NCBI GenBank assembly: GCA_034509425.1
Contig: JAVTVJ010000121.1
Span: 2,294,001-2,358,000 of the forward strand
Reading direction: 5' to 3'
Origin: Eopsaltria australis
Taxonomy: Eukaryota; Chordata; Aves; Passeriformes; Petroicidae
DNA length: 64,000 nucleotides
Below, piece by piece: positions 1 to 13,500 of the stretch (position 1 is its first letter; each line of letters starts with the position of its first letter). The notes below the pieces were generated by a model. It was not told the origin of the DNA. It was given only the letters and a program-made list of their open reading frames with translations, and searched no databases. The translations under genes and the position numbers were made by a program.

Positions 1-178
1 CAGTACCAGTTTGTGCCCCTTTTCCTGTTACTGGGTATCGCTGAGAAGTGCCTGGCCCCCTCTTCTTTACTCCTTCTCATCAGATATTTAAAAACCTTGA
101 TGAGATCCTCCTCTAGAGCCCTCTCCACTCCAACCTAACCAGCGCCCACTCTCTAGGCCTCACAGGAGGGACGTGCCA
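1..178 (-). mobile_element. CR1 LINE fragment cut by the window edge
   Basis: Reads like a reverse-complement CR1 3' region: a CCAGTTTGTGCCC-like start, CCTGTTACTGGG, a TGATGAGATCC block and a CTCACAGGAGGGA-like end. It is diverged and 5'/3' incomplete. Confidence 0.7.
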
Positions 179-1474
179 GCCTTTTAATCAGCTGAATCAC
201 TTAAGTAATGCAGGGCCCTTATCTGCATCCATTCTTTTTAATGTATTATTTTGAAACACCTAAATATCCAAGCAGGCATATAAATCATTGATGTAAGTAC
301 ACTATTTGCCAAGCTAGGATCCTGAGGAGCAGTGTGCACTTAAGGTTTAGTGATTGTATTATGAAAGCTATGGAATGTTACCAGTCTCATCATAAGAAGC
401 TGAGGTTTTGAAGAGTTCCTGTGTTCGCCTTAGAAAGAACTGAGAAACCAATGGCACAGTGAGCAGTTGTTCTCACATACATCACCAAAGCAGTATTGTT
501 CCATAGGACCAGTGTGCATTTTCATGAGTAAAGACTCTGAGCATTGGAGACTGCTCTGTAAGTGTTCTCTTGTATAATCAAGTGGAAATAAAAATATTAA
601 CTCTAGATCTATTTTGTTTACTTTAAAAATAAGTTGAGCTGCACATGAACAGATAACTTAAACTTCATCTTATACCACATGAAATTCTAGCAGCAGTTAC
701 TCATAGTTTCCATTGCATTCAGGGAAAAAAATCTCCTCTGCCCCATTACTGATGGTTAATTCTGTGGTGATGCTTCACTCTGTGTGTCACAGTTATTTTT
801 ATACAGTATTATAAACTAGACAGTGGTTATATCACTGCTAACTCAGAATTTAACAAGCTCAGCAAGAAGTGCTTAAATTAAAATTAACTAGAATGCTACA
901 TGAAGTCAAAGAAGGAAACTGCAGTTTTACCTACAAAAGTTAAACCCTGGAAAACTAGCCCAGGGACAGTAAGAGGGTTTCAAGTTGCAATGGTCAGCTT
1001 GGGAACTGTGCATGACAAAGGTCTCATCAGATGGTGATTCTTCATTCCAAAAGTCCACATCCTGTCCAGCTTCCTACATGTAACATTTCTGCCGTGTAAA
1101 CAGCTGCACACGCTTAGACTCCTGTATACAGAAATCCCAATTTTGTGTGTTGCTCTTCAGCCACCCACGCACATTCCTGGTTCTTTTACTGCACACAGAT
1201 GGAATCCTTCAGGTGACTTTCTGACTCCCATTACACAAACTGCAGCATGTGCACATTCACAGACTTTGTGAGCTCTCAGTACACAGGCAGGTGCTTGGAG
1301 AGGACAGAGTGAACCCTGTGGCTGCCCAGGGCAGGAAGAGCCAGGGGCAGCCAGAGCAGCAGGGGAGAGGCTGGCAGGCAGCACGGCTGCTCCAGGGACT
1401 CACCCCATAGAATTCTGCTTCTCTGCTGTAGAGCTCAAACACACGTGCACACCTCAAAGTGATGGTTTCAGAAA
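179..1474. other. Intergenic sequence left of ADAL
   Basis: About 1.3 kb, mostly AT-rich, with a more GC-balanced patch near 1300-1400. The open frames in it lack splice signals or recognisable domains. I see no gene. Confidence 0.7.
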
Positions 1475-1493
1475 CATGGAGCTTGAGGCTATT

Positions 1494-1499
1494 TTTATT
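1494..1499 (-). terminator. Candidate poly(A) signal of ADAL
   Basis: TTTATT on the plus strand is AATAAA in the ADAL direction, about 700 bases past the stop. It is the nearest canonical hexamer I found, so the 3' UTR probably spans about 1475-2196. Confidence 0.4.
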
Positions 1500-2190
1500 G
1501 CTTTTTTTACACAACAAACAGCAATTCTAAAAAGCATTTTAAGAATGAGACCACTCTGCCAAGTAGCTCAGTTACTGAAGGCATTCAAGATTCTTTAACT
1601 GCCTACACAGCACCAGTGCCCAGGGCACCAGCAGAGACCCCCACATGCTCCTCAATCCACAGCAGCTTCAGTCATGCATGTACAGCAATAAAACCAGATA
1701 CAACACTTCATTCCTTGGGACAAACATTTTGTTCTCCCTGAGTTTGTTTCTGTCTTCACATTCAGTCAACTGCTCAAAACCTGAAAACAATACAAACCTC
1801 AAAAATACACACCACACACTCAAACTGCTTGGCGGAATGCTGCCAACAGAGATGTTTTAGACATCAATAGCTCTGCCTTCATTTTTTCCAGCTCTCAAAT
1901 GTTTGTATTATGAAGATGTATTTCAACTAAGTATTTTCCAAATGTCATATCAGCTCAAGAGAAACAAGGTGACAACACACTGGCATTTTAGTCACTGGCT
2001 GAGAGCTCTTCCCAGCGAAAAAAGAACATTTACTTCTGTCCCCAGTAACAAGGGATGCATTCCAGTTGCCTTCATTTTGCACAGGCAGTTTATGGCTGGG
2101 TTTAAAACCCTGAGGTCTGAAAAAAGCCAGGGACTTCAGTAAAAAAAGCTTATTAACTCAGCTAATACACCCGAGCTGTTTAGGCCAACA

Positions 2191-2206
2191 GTTTGATTAA
2201 TCAAAC
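2191..2206. repeat. Perfect 16-bp palindrome over the ADAL stop codon
   Basis: GTTTGATTAATCAAAC reads identically on both strands. The TAA of ADAL (2197-2199) sits in its centre. It may be chance, or a small hairpin at the start of the 3' UTR. Confidence 0.9.
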
Positions 2207-5200
2207 AGAGCTGGCTTCAGCTTACACCATTGTTCCCTTAGCTTGGATTTTACTGCATCTGAAGCAAAAGTATAGTTGATTGATTCATAGGAAAGATCCC
2301 ACATCTGTGATCGAGTCAGACCAAATGTATTTGCAACCAGCTCATATTCTTGTGATAGGTCGGTTGCAAAGACGCCTTTATCATCAGTCTGGAGTTGAAT
2401 TGAAAGGAAAGAAACAAAAAAGTTTGAATTAGTTAGTTCCTCTATATCAAAAAGTGGTTTTTTTACACATATCAGTCAGTTTTATCTTGCTGTCTCACAT
2501 TTTATTCCACCTTTCACCTGTGCATAGTTATTTCATTCTCTATTTGCCCTATTTTCACTAAAAATGAAAAATAAATGAATAAATTATTTAAACATATAAG
2601 AAAACTTATTAAAATGATGGTATGATTTATCAAGAAAATAGGATTTCCTACTAAAATCACTAGAAAGATGACTATCAAATGCTGCATATATTCAAGGTAT
2701 GTCAGTATGTGCAGGTCTTCTTATTCCTTTTTTCCCTTTCCCCAGATAAGCACAATGTTATAAAATACATACACACACACACACTTGGACAATGCCAATG
2801 GCAGCACAAGTATTTGCCACCTTCAATGCTTAAATACCTTAATGAGCTATCAAGAGAATGAAGGAGCTCTCACCCAACTCAATCAACACCCAGGTAAGCA
2901 CAGGTGCATATTCAAGCATTGGACCCATGGGTTTTAAGAGAAACCTGTCAGTGTACAACAGCTATGAAGTTCATTGCTTGTATAGCTGATCATTTTATCC
3001 CATAGAAAAAAGGCCTGGCTTTGCACTAGAACCAAGATAAATATCAGCAATTCCCATTTGAATTACAAGCATTTCTAAAACAGAATATTATGATTTCCTA
3101 AAAGCAAATGATTTGCTACAAGGTCAGAAATTTTAAGTCAGCTTTGATCCATAAATGGAGAAAGACTTCTCCAACTTCACAAGTTTGGCCCTTTGCCTAA
3201 ATACATGCTTAAAAACCAAAAAACTTACACAAAGCACTGCAGGATGGCCCATGCTGTACCAGTATCCAAAATGGTGCTTGTCACAGGAAGGCACTGTCTG
3301 AGATTTTATGTTTGACGTCATGCAAAATTCTAAGGGAGAAACAGAAAAAGAAACAAGGACATATATCAAAACCAGAGACATGCTAATTGACTTAGAAACA
3401 TCCTGAATAAAATTAAAATTAGCTACTGTTGCTTCCTTGATTTTCTACATTTCTTTGGTAATTTCTTTTGAGAAAAGTTTGCTAATCAATTTCTTTGGGG
3501 CATAAAATTTAGGGAGCTTGCAAGCCAGGTACAGAACCATCAGACAGACTTGCACAGTAATGACAAGGTATGATTTGGTTTTGCTTCCGCCTGAGACATC
3601 AGCTGTTGTCTGCTGCCACAAAGGTGTCAAAAACCCCAAAAGTGTAATGAGTGTACCTTTATGGGCAAGTGCCATTGCCACATTTGTCCAAGTCACCTCT
3701 GGTCAGAGACAAACTGGTGTCACTAGATCAGCAGTACATATCCTGTTCTGATATGCAGAGATCAAGTCACAGTAAATATTTCTTTCCTTACCAATAGGTA
3801 TATGATTCTGCTGAACCAGGGAGACTATCTCTTCAGAACCTGCTGCTGTGGAGTTCAGAAATGTTCCATGTCCAATTCTGTCAGGAGGGAGGCCCAGGAG
3901 AATCTTGGTCTCCTCTTCTTGATTTGGAATCTAGAGAGGATATATTTCACATTCTGTCAAGGCAGCATAAAAAAGCACATTATATAATTACAGTGGACTT
4001 TCAGTTCTACTTTCATGGCATATCTCATCCGAAAGAAAGTGCTAGTGAAATAGAAACAAGTATAAATATGCTGATGACATCCTTTGTCCTACCTAATTTC
4101 AGTATTTATTGGACTTCTTGGAGCAAATTCCAGCCACCATTTGAGCAGAAGCCCAACTCTTTCTACTGATACCAGCAGAACTAGCAAAGCTCACTGCTCA
4201 TGAAACTCTGTGGATTTCACTATACATGATTTCTGATATAATACCAGGAAGAAAGCAATGGATCTCTTAGAATGCTACTACTTTCAATTTCATACCTAAA
4301 CCCACAATAGATATAGTACAGGAAGGAATAATCTGATTGTTCAGATTTAGAACAAAAGGCTGAAGAATTCTCCTTGTTCTCTTGTCTCTTGTAAAATGCC
4401 CCAAACCATTAGTACTTTGGCCTGAGAAGTTCAAATGCACAGAAGGTAATTTTAGTTTCATTGAGATTTTCACAAAATGACAATTAAAGAGAAGCACCAA
4501 AATAAAGAAACCTTTTACCTCAGAAAGATGCAGTGCCAGCTTTAGACCTGCTTTTTTCGCTTCTGAGAGCGGTTCCAAAAAATCTTGACCACGTCCTGCC
4601 TGGAAAACAGGAACACATCACTGTTCTACAGCTTATTTGACAAAATCCCTGTCATTACCATGATTAAGAAGTCTAGCAATATCCAAACACTACATTCAAA
4701 CACAGTTACAATTAATTATTCCACTTTTCCCATTGCTTCAGTTTGGAATGCAGCAAGTCAAACAACCTTCTGCCATATGGTTTAGACCAATGCATCAAAC
4801 ACCAGTAGCTCAGATGATACCTAAGACTTACAAGCCAATCTTGATTTTGATCCCTTTTACACAACTACCACCTAGAGCTATTTCACTTCAGCCTGACTGC
4901 TGTCCTCAAACATTTTTGCCTTCTCAATACAAAAGAAGCATTTGGTGTAGATAAACAAAATTTCAACTATTGACAACTTGCCTCCACCCAGTTAATCTGA
5001 CTGAGACAACTCAGGTACAGACACTTCCCAGACAAACATTGCTTTTCAATGGTTCTTTTCTCAGTCACATGCTAATCTAAGGCTTCTTTGTTAGAGTATC
5101 TGCCCCTTCCAGCAACAGGGCTTAATCTAGTGTCAATCCCTTCCAACTAGGAACAAAAATTGTATAAAAACTTGTGAGAATGAACTATGGTTAAAACTGC

Positions 5201-8200
5201 CTGCTGTTATACATTATATATTTATCTTCAAGAACAGACCAAAATAAACCAAAAAAACTTACCGTGGGATCACCACTGAGGTCAAGTCCTACTACAACCC
5301 CATCACTGGAAAGCAGGAACTCTTCAGCAAGTTTAACAGTCTGCTTAGCAACTGCTGGGCCACCTCTTCTGTTTATTGCTATTAACAATCTGGGACAGAA
5401 ATGCATGTATTAAGTTATATATAAGCTGTAATATCAGGAACTCAACAGATCTGATACCAACAAAACATGGCACTTCATATCCTTCATGGCCCAGTATAGA
5501 GAGTATCTGTATAGGAAACTCTTCTAGGAATGAAGGCACCAAAGTGCAGAGGGACACAAACAGATAAATAAATAGGCCCATGACATGCAATACCACACCT
5601 GAAGGATGAAAATTCTTCAGCTTTCACCAATAAATCTAGTAAGGGTTGCTATTGAGGCTATAAAAGACATGAGAGCAAACTGCCTCCAAACAATCACTGA
5701 CACCTTCTGAAACTTCTCTGTTGGTCAGGACCAGCTTTTCTTTACAGCAGGCTGATCGTACAGCTAATCAAACAAAATCACTGCAATGAATCTAAGCTGT
5801 GAAAAAGGAGCCAATTCCATGAAAAACAAATCTTGTCCTGAAAACGTTGCAAAGAACGGACAGTCTTAGAGATGAGAGGCTTTACCCAGTTTCCTTTTTT
5901 AGCAGTAAAAAAGAAGATAAAAAGTCAGGTTTCCATATGAATTACCTCTTTCCACTCCAAGTAATCTGGTTTAAAAACAATTTTCTTCCCTATAATGATG
6001 GCTTGTAAACCTCTGTGCATGACCAAGCATCAGACTACACAAAACCTTGAAACAGAGGTATTCCACACGCTTTATTTACCTTACATCTATATCCAAGCCT
6101 TCTTCTTGACACTGCTTTATACCCTCAAGTACAGTTTCAACATACATCCTTTTGGTCATACCTGCAAACACATGCACACATTTGGAATTATTATTTTTAT
6201 TATATTGCAGACCCTGCTCTCTAGTCTCCTAAGTTTCAAGTTGCATCTTTGATTTTAGACCATATAGTCTTCTAACCCATATAATTCTAATTCCATTTGC
6301 AAACAGAGCTTTACTGTGAAGCATACATTTGAACTAAACCTCTTCCTAAAAATCTGGAAAAATTAAAATTACATTGTGTGAACCAGACAATCGCAATAGG
6401 ACTTCTATTATGTGTTTCTACTAAATCACACCTAAAAGAAAAAAATGAAGTAACAGAAGTAAAATATAGCAGCTATTAAAAATAGTAGCAGACTCAGAGG
6501 CCATACTCAAGTGAATAACCCAATCTCATGGGTAGTTATGACCAACACATTTTTGTCCTCAAAAGTCTAATAGGAAAGTGACATGCTTTTACATGGTTAA
6601 ATCTTAGCTTTCATATTTAAAGTATATTTTATTGAGCCAATTAAATTTGACTTTACTTGTTATTAACATAGTCTTTAACTATGTTTTATAGTGCAAGAAG
6701 ATCACAAATTAAAAACCAAAACAGACTGTACCTGTGGAATTTTCTTCTCTTGGAGTGCTTCTTAATTCCAGATACTTGACATCATCATCAGCAAATTCTT
6801 TAATGATATCTTTTGTTATCTGATTAAGTAACAGTGTATTCAACATCATAAAAGTGATACTTATAATTTGTTCTATTTTTCTTTACAACTAAAAGACCCA
6901 GTTATTTTTTGTTGTGAAACACTTGCAATGTTTTCAGGCCCAATGTGTTTTTAGTGGCCCCCATGTCTGTGGAAACACTACCACACAGAAGGCACCTTTT
7001 ATTCCTTCAGGGATACTGAAGAGAGTTAAGTGTTTTACAATAATTATTCTGATCTTCAACTGAAAGGGACCATTGTTGATACTGTTACTTGGAACCCAAT
7101 GCTCTTAACCCAACTGATTGTGACTGTGTGTATTGCTTGCTTGTTTTAAGTGAACTTTTAATTAATTTACCAGTAAAATATCTTCGGTCCTAGTGGTAAC
7201 CTGATAGATGATCTGAAACATCTGAAAACATCTAAAATAAAATTAGAAAAATTAATTGGTAAGACACTGAATGAGTATTTAAGAAAAAAATTTTAAAAAC
7301 ACCTACCTACTGGAGTCAACTAACCAGACTGTAGCTTAAAATACAAAGAACCATCTGACCAGCAATTTCTGATTTTAAATACTAACAAAGCATTTGCAAC
7401 AAAAGTTGTTATTACCACAAAGCTTTTTGAAGAAAAAGCAAAACGTGAAGTTTCCAAAAAAGGAAACTATGTGAGTCAATTTTCTCTGAAAAGCATATGA
7501 TGTAAGTGAAAAATTTCAATCCTTTAAAGAAGGAATTCATCAACAAGAGTCTTCCTTTTAGTCTGCAAACACCTAAGAAAGTATTCTGTAGATATAAATA
7601 CCAAAAAAAATCTGAGATTATACTCTAAAAGTTAAAAACATTTTCTTTAGTTAGTGTGTAAGGCCACACATTTCTGTTTTCAACTTAATTAAAAACCTTT
7701 CGTAAATGTTCATCACACACACAGGTATACTCACTCATCTAAGGTTCTTTTCTTTCCTTTGTCAATCACAGTCATTCCATTCTGGATCTGAAGGTCTGGC
7801 TTCTGGGCCATGAGTTTCTTCATAGTAGCAGAACTGATACAGCCATTCAAATGAGCATGGAGTTCCTACAGAAATAAAAATCCTATGGACTTATGAAAAG
7901 GATGGCTTCTGCACCTTGTTTGTTCTCGTATCCTACATCAGTGTTTCACTCTTGAAAATAACAGTTATCTGCATTTTGGCTAATAATAACTTCCTTAGGT
8001 TTTTGCAAGCACTGGTTCAACTGAGAGCTGTCCTATTTGCTCCCTTCTCTTGGTGGCTGCTGTTGGCACTGGTCTCCATGGGAGCACAGCTGGCACACCA
8101 AAGAGCTCTCCAGACAATTCTTGGTGTGGTGTGATCCAAGGAGAAGAAGAAACCAACAGCTATCTCAATATTAAGAAAAGTATAATAAGGATTCAAGAAC

Positions 8201-9356
8201 TCTCCCCATCCACTGCAAGTTAAATGTATGTGCCCATCATTCAAAAACAGCAATAGGTGCCTACCCCATTTCCCTTCCTTTAGTTCATACTCTGAAGTTT
8301 AAACTCACACCAGAAATGCAGCAAGACTCTGCCATGAATGGCAGCTGCAGTAACTGCACACTTTTGCCTGAGGCCTCTTTCTGCCTGACTTCCTATTGAC
8401 ATCCTGACTTTGGGCTCCAAACCTACAATCCTCAGCTCCATTCCTCACTTCACCTTTGCTCCTTCTCATCTTCCGGCTGCTGGCTTATGGCATAGGTCTC
8501 TAGTGCCCTCCCAACTCATTCAAAATGTATCTGCAAAGCATCTACTTTGTTACCTACCTCTGATCTCCCTGTACTGATCCATTCTCAATGGAAAAAGAAA
8601 AATTCAATAAATACTTCTCTTCAAGCTTTTCATTGGAAAACATGCTGAAACTGTAAATCCAACTAAACACCAGGAACTGTGGCTGCTTACAGCTTCTGGT
8701 GCCTGAACCAGATATACAGTGTACACCTGTCTTATATTTTTCATAAGCTTACAATCACCTCACAGAATTCTGTCAGACATTAGACGTACATCCTGAAAAG
8801 CAACTTGGTGAGAAGGAGCGCTGGAATGCAAGGATGGTGTGGTCTGAAGTGGGTTTGCTGGTGCCCCCGTGCACCGCCTGTACGAGCTCTGTGCTGGAGT
8901 ACGTGCGGCACACGAACTCCGATAAATCCGCACGCAGCCCTACGGAAGGCTTGCACTGATATGCCAGAAGTAAGGCACACCCTTGGGACATGGAGAAAAA
9001 GCGATATCTGAGCAAGACTTCTTGGCCAGACTGGGGGGGAAACAGGACAAAACGAGAAAATGAAGATCGCGCTCAAGTGATTTAATTGCAATTAGATTAC
9101 TCGCTAAGGTCTGTAAACAAGCCGGACAGACAAACATCCGAGTCCATTTTACAGTGGGGTAAGGCCCTCAGAAAACGCGCGTTAGGGAAGAACTCCGAGA
9201 CAGCAGCAGCGCCTGTCGCTCTGTCTGTCTGTCTGTCTGCAGCCCGAGTGCGGTGCCGCCGGAGGAGGGTCCGGCCCCGCCGCCCCCGCCGCTCACCGCT
9301 TTGGGCAGCCGTCGGTAGAAGCGCAGCTCCCGCTCGCGGTCCCGCTCTGCCGCCAT
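2197..9356 (-). CDS. ADAL: N6-methyl-AMP deaminase (adenosine deaminase-like), 10 coding exons
   Basis: Coding exons in transcript order: 9356-9297, 7865-7735, 7231-7171, 6819-6732, 6161-6080, 5389-5263, 4599-4519, 3930-3792, 3329-3229, 2388-2197. All junctions are GT-AG and join in phase to 353 residues plus TAA; the human protein is about 355. The adenyl-deaminase zinc site is intact: HAH at residues 23-25, HLSE at 207-210 (Glu210 the presumed proton shuttle), DRIGHG at 227-232, and TDD at 291-293 supplying the Asp ligand. The family removes the N6-alkyl amine from N6-methyl-AMP to give IMP in the cytosol, clearing modified nucleotides from RNA turnover. The start is the first ATG in the CpG-island exon. 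The first exon ends PKA where relatives usually read PKV before ELHAHL. The identity is firm; the activity is inferred from the family. Confidence 0.96.
2767..2784 (+). repeat. (AC)n microsatellite
   Basis: Short CA-dinucleotide run in the last ADAL intron. Confidence 0.9.
7866..9296 (-). other. ADAL: ADAL intron 1
   Basis: 1.4 kb between the first two coding exons. Apart from the CpG-island edge and the TCTG repeat I see only unremarkable AT-rich sequence with no supported exon. Confidence 0.85.
9221..9239 (+). repeat. Short (TCTG)n microsatellite in ADAL intron 1
   Basis: About five CTGT units, lying some 55 bases inside intron 1 from the donor at 9296. Confidence 0.85.
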
Positions 9357-9710
9357 GGCTGCTCCTGTGCCGGCGGGGGTGGGACGAGCCGGGGCCCGGC
9401 GGGGGTGGGACGAGCCGGGGCCCGGCGGGGGTGGGACGAGCACCGCCCCGGCCCGCCCCCGGCACCTGCACAGCGCGGGGCCGCGGCCGCCGCTCCGCCC
9501 GCCCCGCTGCCTCCCTCCATCCCGGCCTGCGCCGCCGCGGCGGGACCGAGCCGAGGCCACGACAAACACTGTCAGTATTAACGCCAGGAAAGCTTCAAGG
9601 CGCAGTTTATTCAAGCGATAGCATTTCCAGCCCGACGGCACCGCAGTGCTACAGCAGCGGCCGCTCCGGTCCCGGCTGGGGGCGCGCACGCACGGCCGGG
9701 CATTTACCGC
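9240..9710 (-). promoter_or_regulatory. ADAL: CpG island promoter of ADAL
   Basis: The sequence changes abruptly from AT-rich to dense CpG/GC over the first coding exon and upstream of it. No TATA box is evident, which fits a housekeeping promoter. It includes a 26-bp tandem repeat immediately upstream of the start codon. Confidence 0.75.
9371..9441 (+). repeat. 26-bp GC-rich tandem repeat, about 2.7 copies
   Basis: Units begin at 9371, 9397 and 9423. Each starts CGGCGGGGGTGGGACGAG; the first two finish CCGGGGCC. The copies are nearly identical, suggesting recent expansion. They lie 15 bases upstream of the ADAL ATG, in the 5' UTR or core promoter, and carry a GGGGGTGGG (KLF/Sp-like) core per unit. 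Confidence 0.9.
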
Positions 9711-10350
9711 GACTACACAAAGTTATTGTCCTGTAATGGCACTAGTCCGCTACATTATCGCGTCACAAAGTCCTAAACGGATAAACTCATGGATTATATT
9801 ACCAACCCTTTTTAAAAGTAATTTGGCAAGCTTGCTAGCACAAGAATAGGAACTGTAACTTTCACTGATATGCAGGTCAAACCAAACCAAAACAAAGTTA
9901 TTCTGGAACAATCAAAAATCTATTTCAATTATTTAATATTTAGCCTTTAGTGTTGCTGCAGTCTAATTCTAAATGCTCCACAATTTAAAGTCGAGTCCCT
10001 AAGTATATGTTAGCTACTGCTATGTCCCAAACCAAGAAGTTAATGTAATTAACATAAAACATGGTGATCTACATACTACCCACTCAGCCAAATAAATTAT
10101 CCTCCCAAAAATTAAAAAAAAAATTACTGACATATTTAGGGAAGTTAGCTTTAGAGTTAAATCCAAGCACAGAAATATGAAGTAAACAATTCAATAATCA
10201 AGTTAGTTTGCAGCTCTTTGGGGGCCTGGCAGATCATCCAAGCTCAAGCACAGTGGAAAATTTGGTTAGCTGCTCAACTTTTTTTCATAGAAAAATACCA
10301 TGTCCATAGAAGAAATGAAATTAATTTCAACTTATTCAGTGATCCACTCT
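9711..10350. other. ADAL-TM2D3 intergenic gap
   Basis: AT-rich spacer between the ADAL CpG island and the TM2D3 3' UTR. No further gene or recognisable repeat is seen. Because both genes point left, TM2D3 transcription ends about 1 kb before the ADAL promoter. Confidence 0.75.
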
Positions 10351-10356
10351 TTTATT
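10351..10356 (-). terminator. Distal poly(A) signal of TM2D3
   Basis: A second canonical AATAAA in the gene direction, about 170 bases after the stop. Confidence 0.45.
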
Positions 10357-10466
10357 TGACCTTAGTTAAAGGTAAACCAAGTACAGATACTGTACATAAA
10401 AATGTATGCACATAGAACAAACAGTTGTTCTTCATTCTACCTTAAAGGCTCAAACCTCCACACTTG

Positions 10467-10472
10467 TTTATT
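10467..10472 (-). terminator. Proximal poly(A) signal of TM2D3
   Basis: AATAAA in the gene direction, 52 bases after the TAA stop. A second one is at 10351-10356. Either or both could be used. Confidence 0.45.
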
Positions 10473-10523
10473 TAGAGCCCTCTGCAGGCTACAACTCCTC
10501 TCTGAAACACATTGCACCCACAT

Positions 10524-13500
10524 TTAAATATAAAGAGATCCATCTGCAGGTCCAACATAGCCAACACCTATTAGCAGCACATCAATTAGTGTCCATATTC
10601 CAAGTCCACCGAAGCTGAAGAGTTTTCCCAGACCTTCCCGCCACTGACCCAAATAGAAACGATCGGCACCAAATCCACCAAGGGTGATGCTATAAGAATA
10701 AAAACATGATTAATTACTATTATTTTTAGAGGAACTGAGCTTGGGTACCCAAGAGTTTTTCCTCCTGCTGTGCTTGCTGAAGACAGCCAGCATTCTTGCT
10801 TGTGAACCCTTCACGCATTCTATGTCCACCATTTCAAGCTAGACTATCTGAAATACTGGTTATTTGGCACACCTTTTAAAAATACAAAGCAGAAAACCAC
10901 GGAACCTAAAGATTTTAAAGACAACTAATCTATTTTAGCTTGACATTATCCACTAGTTCCTGCTTACCTTAGTGCCAAGGCAGTAGACCACTTATAACCT
11001 CCAGTCCAGTTGCAATAGAGCATCTTAGGAAAGACACGGTTACCTAAACATTGGAAAATATTAAAACTTTCATGCAATAAACAAAGACCATATAACAAGG
11101 AAGAAGATACTATATTTTTCCAAAAGGAGTCTAAAAAAGGGTTGACACTAACTAAGAAACAACTGTCAACACAAAAGCTCATTTATACCCTACAGTTCTC
11201 TATTCCATCAGTCTTGGATCCAGATCTGAAAAGTCAGAGAACAAATAAAGGGCAAATTAAGCCTAGTTAGATGGAACCAGCATAAATTTTTAAAATTAGC
11301 CTACAGAGACATCTGATATTGATTCTATTAGTGGTCTGAGAATCAATACAAATAACACAAAAATTCAATAGATCGATCAAGGTGCAGGATGTTACTGCAA
11401 AAGGACATAAACAACCTTTGTATTCACCCATTACAAGATATGTGAAAAATTCTTTAGAGAAATCCGGCTTTGCCCACCTTACCTAGACAATGAATGTGAT
11501 CCCGGACTGTGCAGGTTGCATTGTATCGTTGTCGTGGGCAGGAAACTGTCATGCAGTTTGTGGAATTGGTACAGACATAATCACTTGTGGCAAGCTGCCA
11601 GCAAAACTGGCATGTCATGTTAATTGTGAAGTTTTCCTGCTCGTGGTTATTCTCATCCTGTAAAAGGACAGCACTATCACTTCAATAGTATTAAAACCAA
11701 AAATCAACGTGCAGTATCAAATTAGATTTCATGAGCAGACATTTTGGGCAAAATAACAATTGTTGTTTGCTACCTCTTACAGAACACAAAAATCAACATC
11801 AGAAAATTACCAAAGAGGTATCAAAGTCAAGTTTAACATTCCTGATTCCTCCAATCTAAGGCTGCTGCCAAAAGGAGGACTCATTCAGTCTGACCTGTAA
11901 GGTCAACTTGTAGCTCTGACAGATATTTAACCTCCCCACTCTCAAAATGGTTGGAGTGGTTTAACTCAAAGGCATGGCCAGGTAATGAAAAGATCCAAGG
12001 CAAGAAAGGCAAACAAGGGAAGGGCAGGCCTGCCTCTTCAACAGCCCACAGTGAGTGACCAAACTTATCACAGAACAGCAAACCTGTCTACATCAGAACC
12101 TGTAAATCAATATTCTGCATTTTAAGACAAGATGCCACAGTTTAATTACTTAAATCTGGGGTTAAGAGTAGCAGATTACTTACAACACAGTGAACATGTG
12201 GCTTGACTCTGCAATCAAAAGTGGCCGTCTTCCCATATATACAGGAATAGTTTGTGTTACATGTCATGCAGTCTGGTGGCAATCTACTGCAAAGCCCGTT
12301 GCTGGGACAATTAGTCACATAAGGTGGAATTTCTGTACTTTCTGAAAGGTGCAATAAGTGAATTAAGAAACCAAGTAAAAAAAGCTAAGTAGTCAAAAGT
12401 ACATATACACATTTTTTTATACATATACATACACAAACACACACACTGACACTGTATAAAGGGCTTTCCTGACTTTATACAGAGCAGCATTCCCAGCCTG
12501 TGCTGGGAGAGCCAGAGCAGCCATAGGGCTCCATACAGGACAGCAGCCAACACTCCAGCACAGCACCAGGACTGAGCTTATGGGGATTAGTGCCACCTCA
12601 GCCAGCACTCCTCAGCAGCAGTAATCAGTTCAGGAATAGCAGCGGGGTGACACGGGTAACCTACTTTGAGTTGAGCTCTAATTAGGGCTACAGATACCTC
12701 AGCCATTTTCTGTTTGCATGTGTACAGAACCAGCTCCTAAACTGCCAGCAAGAACAGCATTTCTGTCAGTCCTGATGCACCCTCAGCGAGCTACAAAGCT
12801 GTACTGATGGTGGACAGGGAACAAGTTCTTGCAGGATGCTGGAGTCTTTTGAGAACTTCCACCATTCTGAGGGGTATAAAACACAATGGTAGTTCAACCT
12901 ACAATTTTCTAGTTCTTATATGGACCAGTTTGTCTAATTAGATAACCCAAAGTAATTGTAATGGTCATTGAAGAGCAATTCATAATGTGTAACACTGCAA
13001 TGCTTCTTACCACTGTGAAATCATGTACAGGTTTCTAAGACCCAATTCAAGAACTTTTGGACTCAAGACTGAGAAGGACTCACAAATAACAAACAAATGA
13101 AATAACATAATACCTAATGCTTTAAAATAAGGAGCATTTGTACTCGTTGAAGTGAGGCTTTTTGCCAGTGTAGACTGTGGCTGCGAAAGCTTTGTCGTCA
13201 TCAAAGATCCCGCTACAAGACAAAAACATGGAGAAAGTGAAATTTCTAGAACAAAATCCATCTTCAGCAACAGTTTGATTTCAGCACTCTGACATGAAAA
13301 TACAAGTAGAAAGTATAATGAGATTAGAAAAAAATCCGTTTTCCTGTTATACTAATAGTGGGATATTTATGTTAAACATTGGAAAAAGCATCAGAATGGA
13401 ATTGTTCCTTCAAGACACGGAACTACATTTATTTCCATTCAATCTTATTTTTTTGATTCACGAGAATTAAAAGCACTGTTCAGAAAGCAGATTTTACAAT

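Noticed and set aside
9086..9736. 216-codon plus-strand frame over the ADAL promoter
   Set aside because: It lies in CpG-island sequence, is Arg/Pro/Ala/Gly-rich, crosses the 26-bp repeat and runs antisense to the real ADAL exon; GC-bias artefact.
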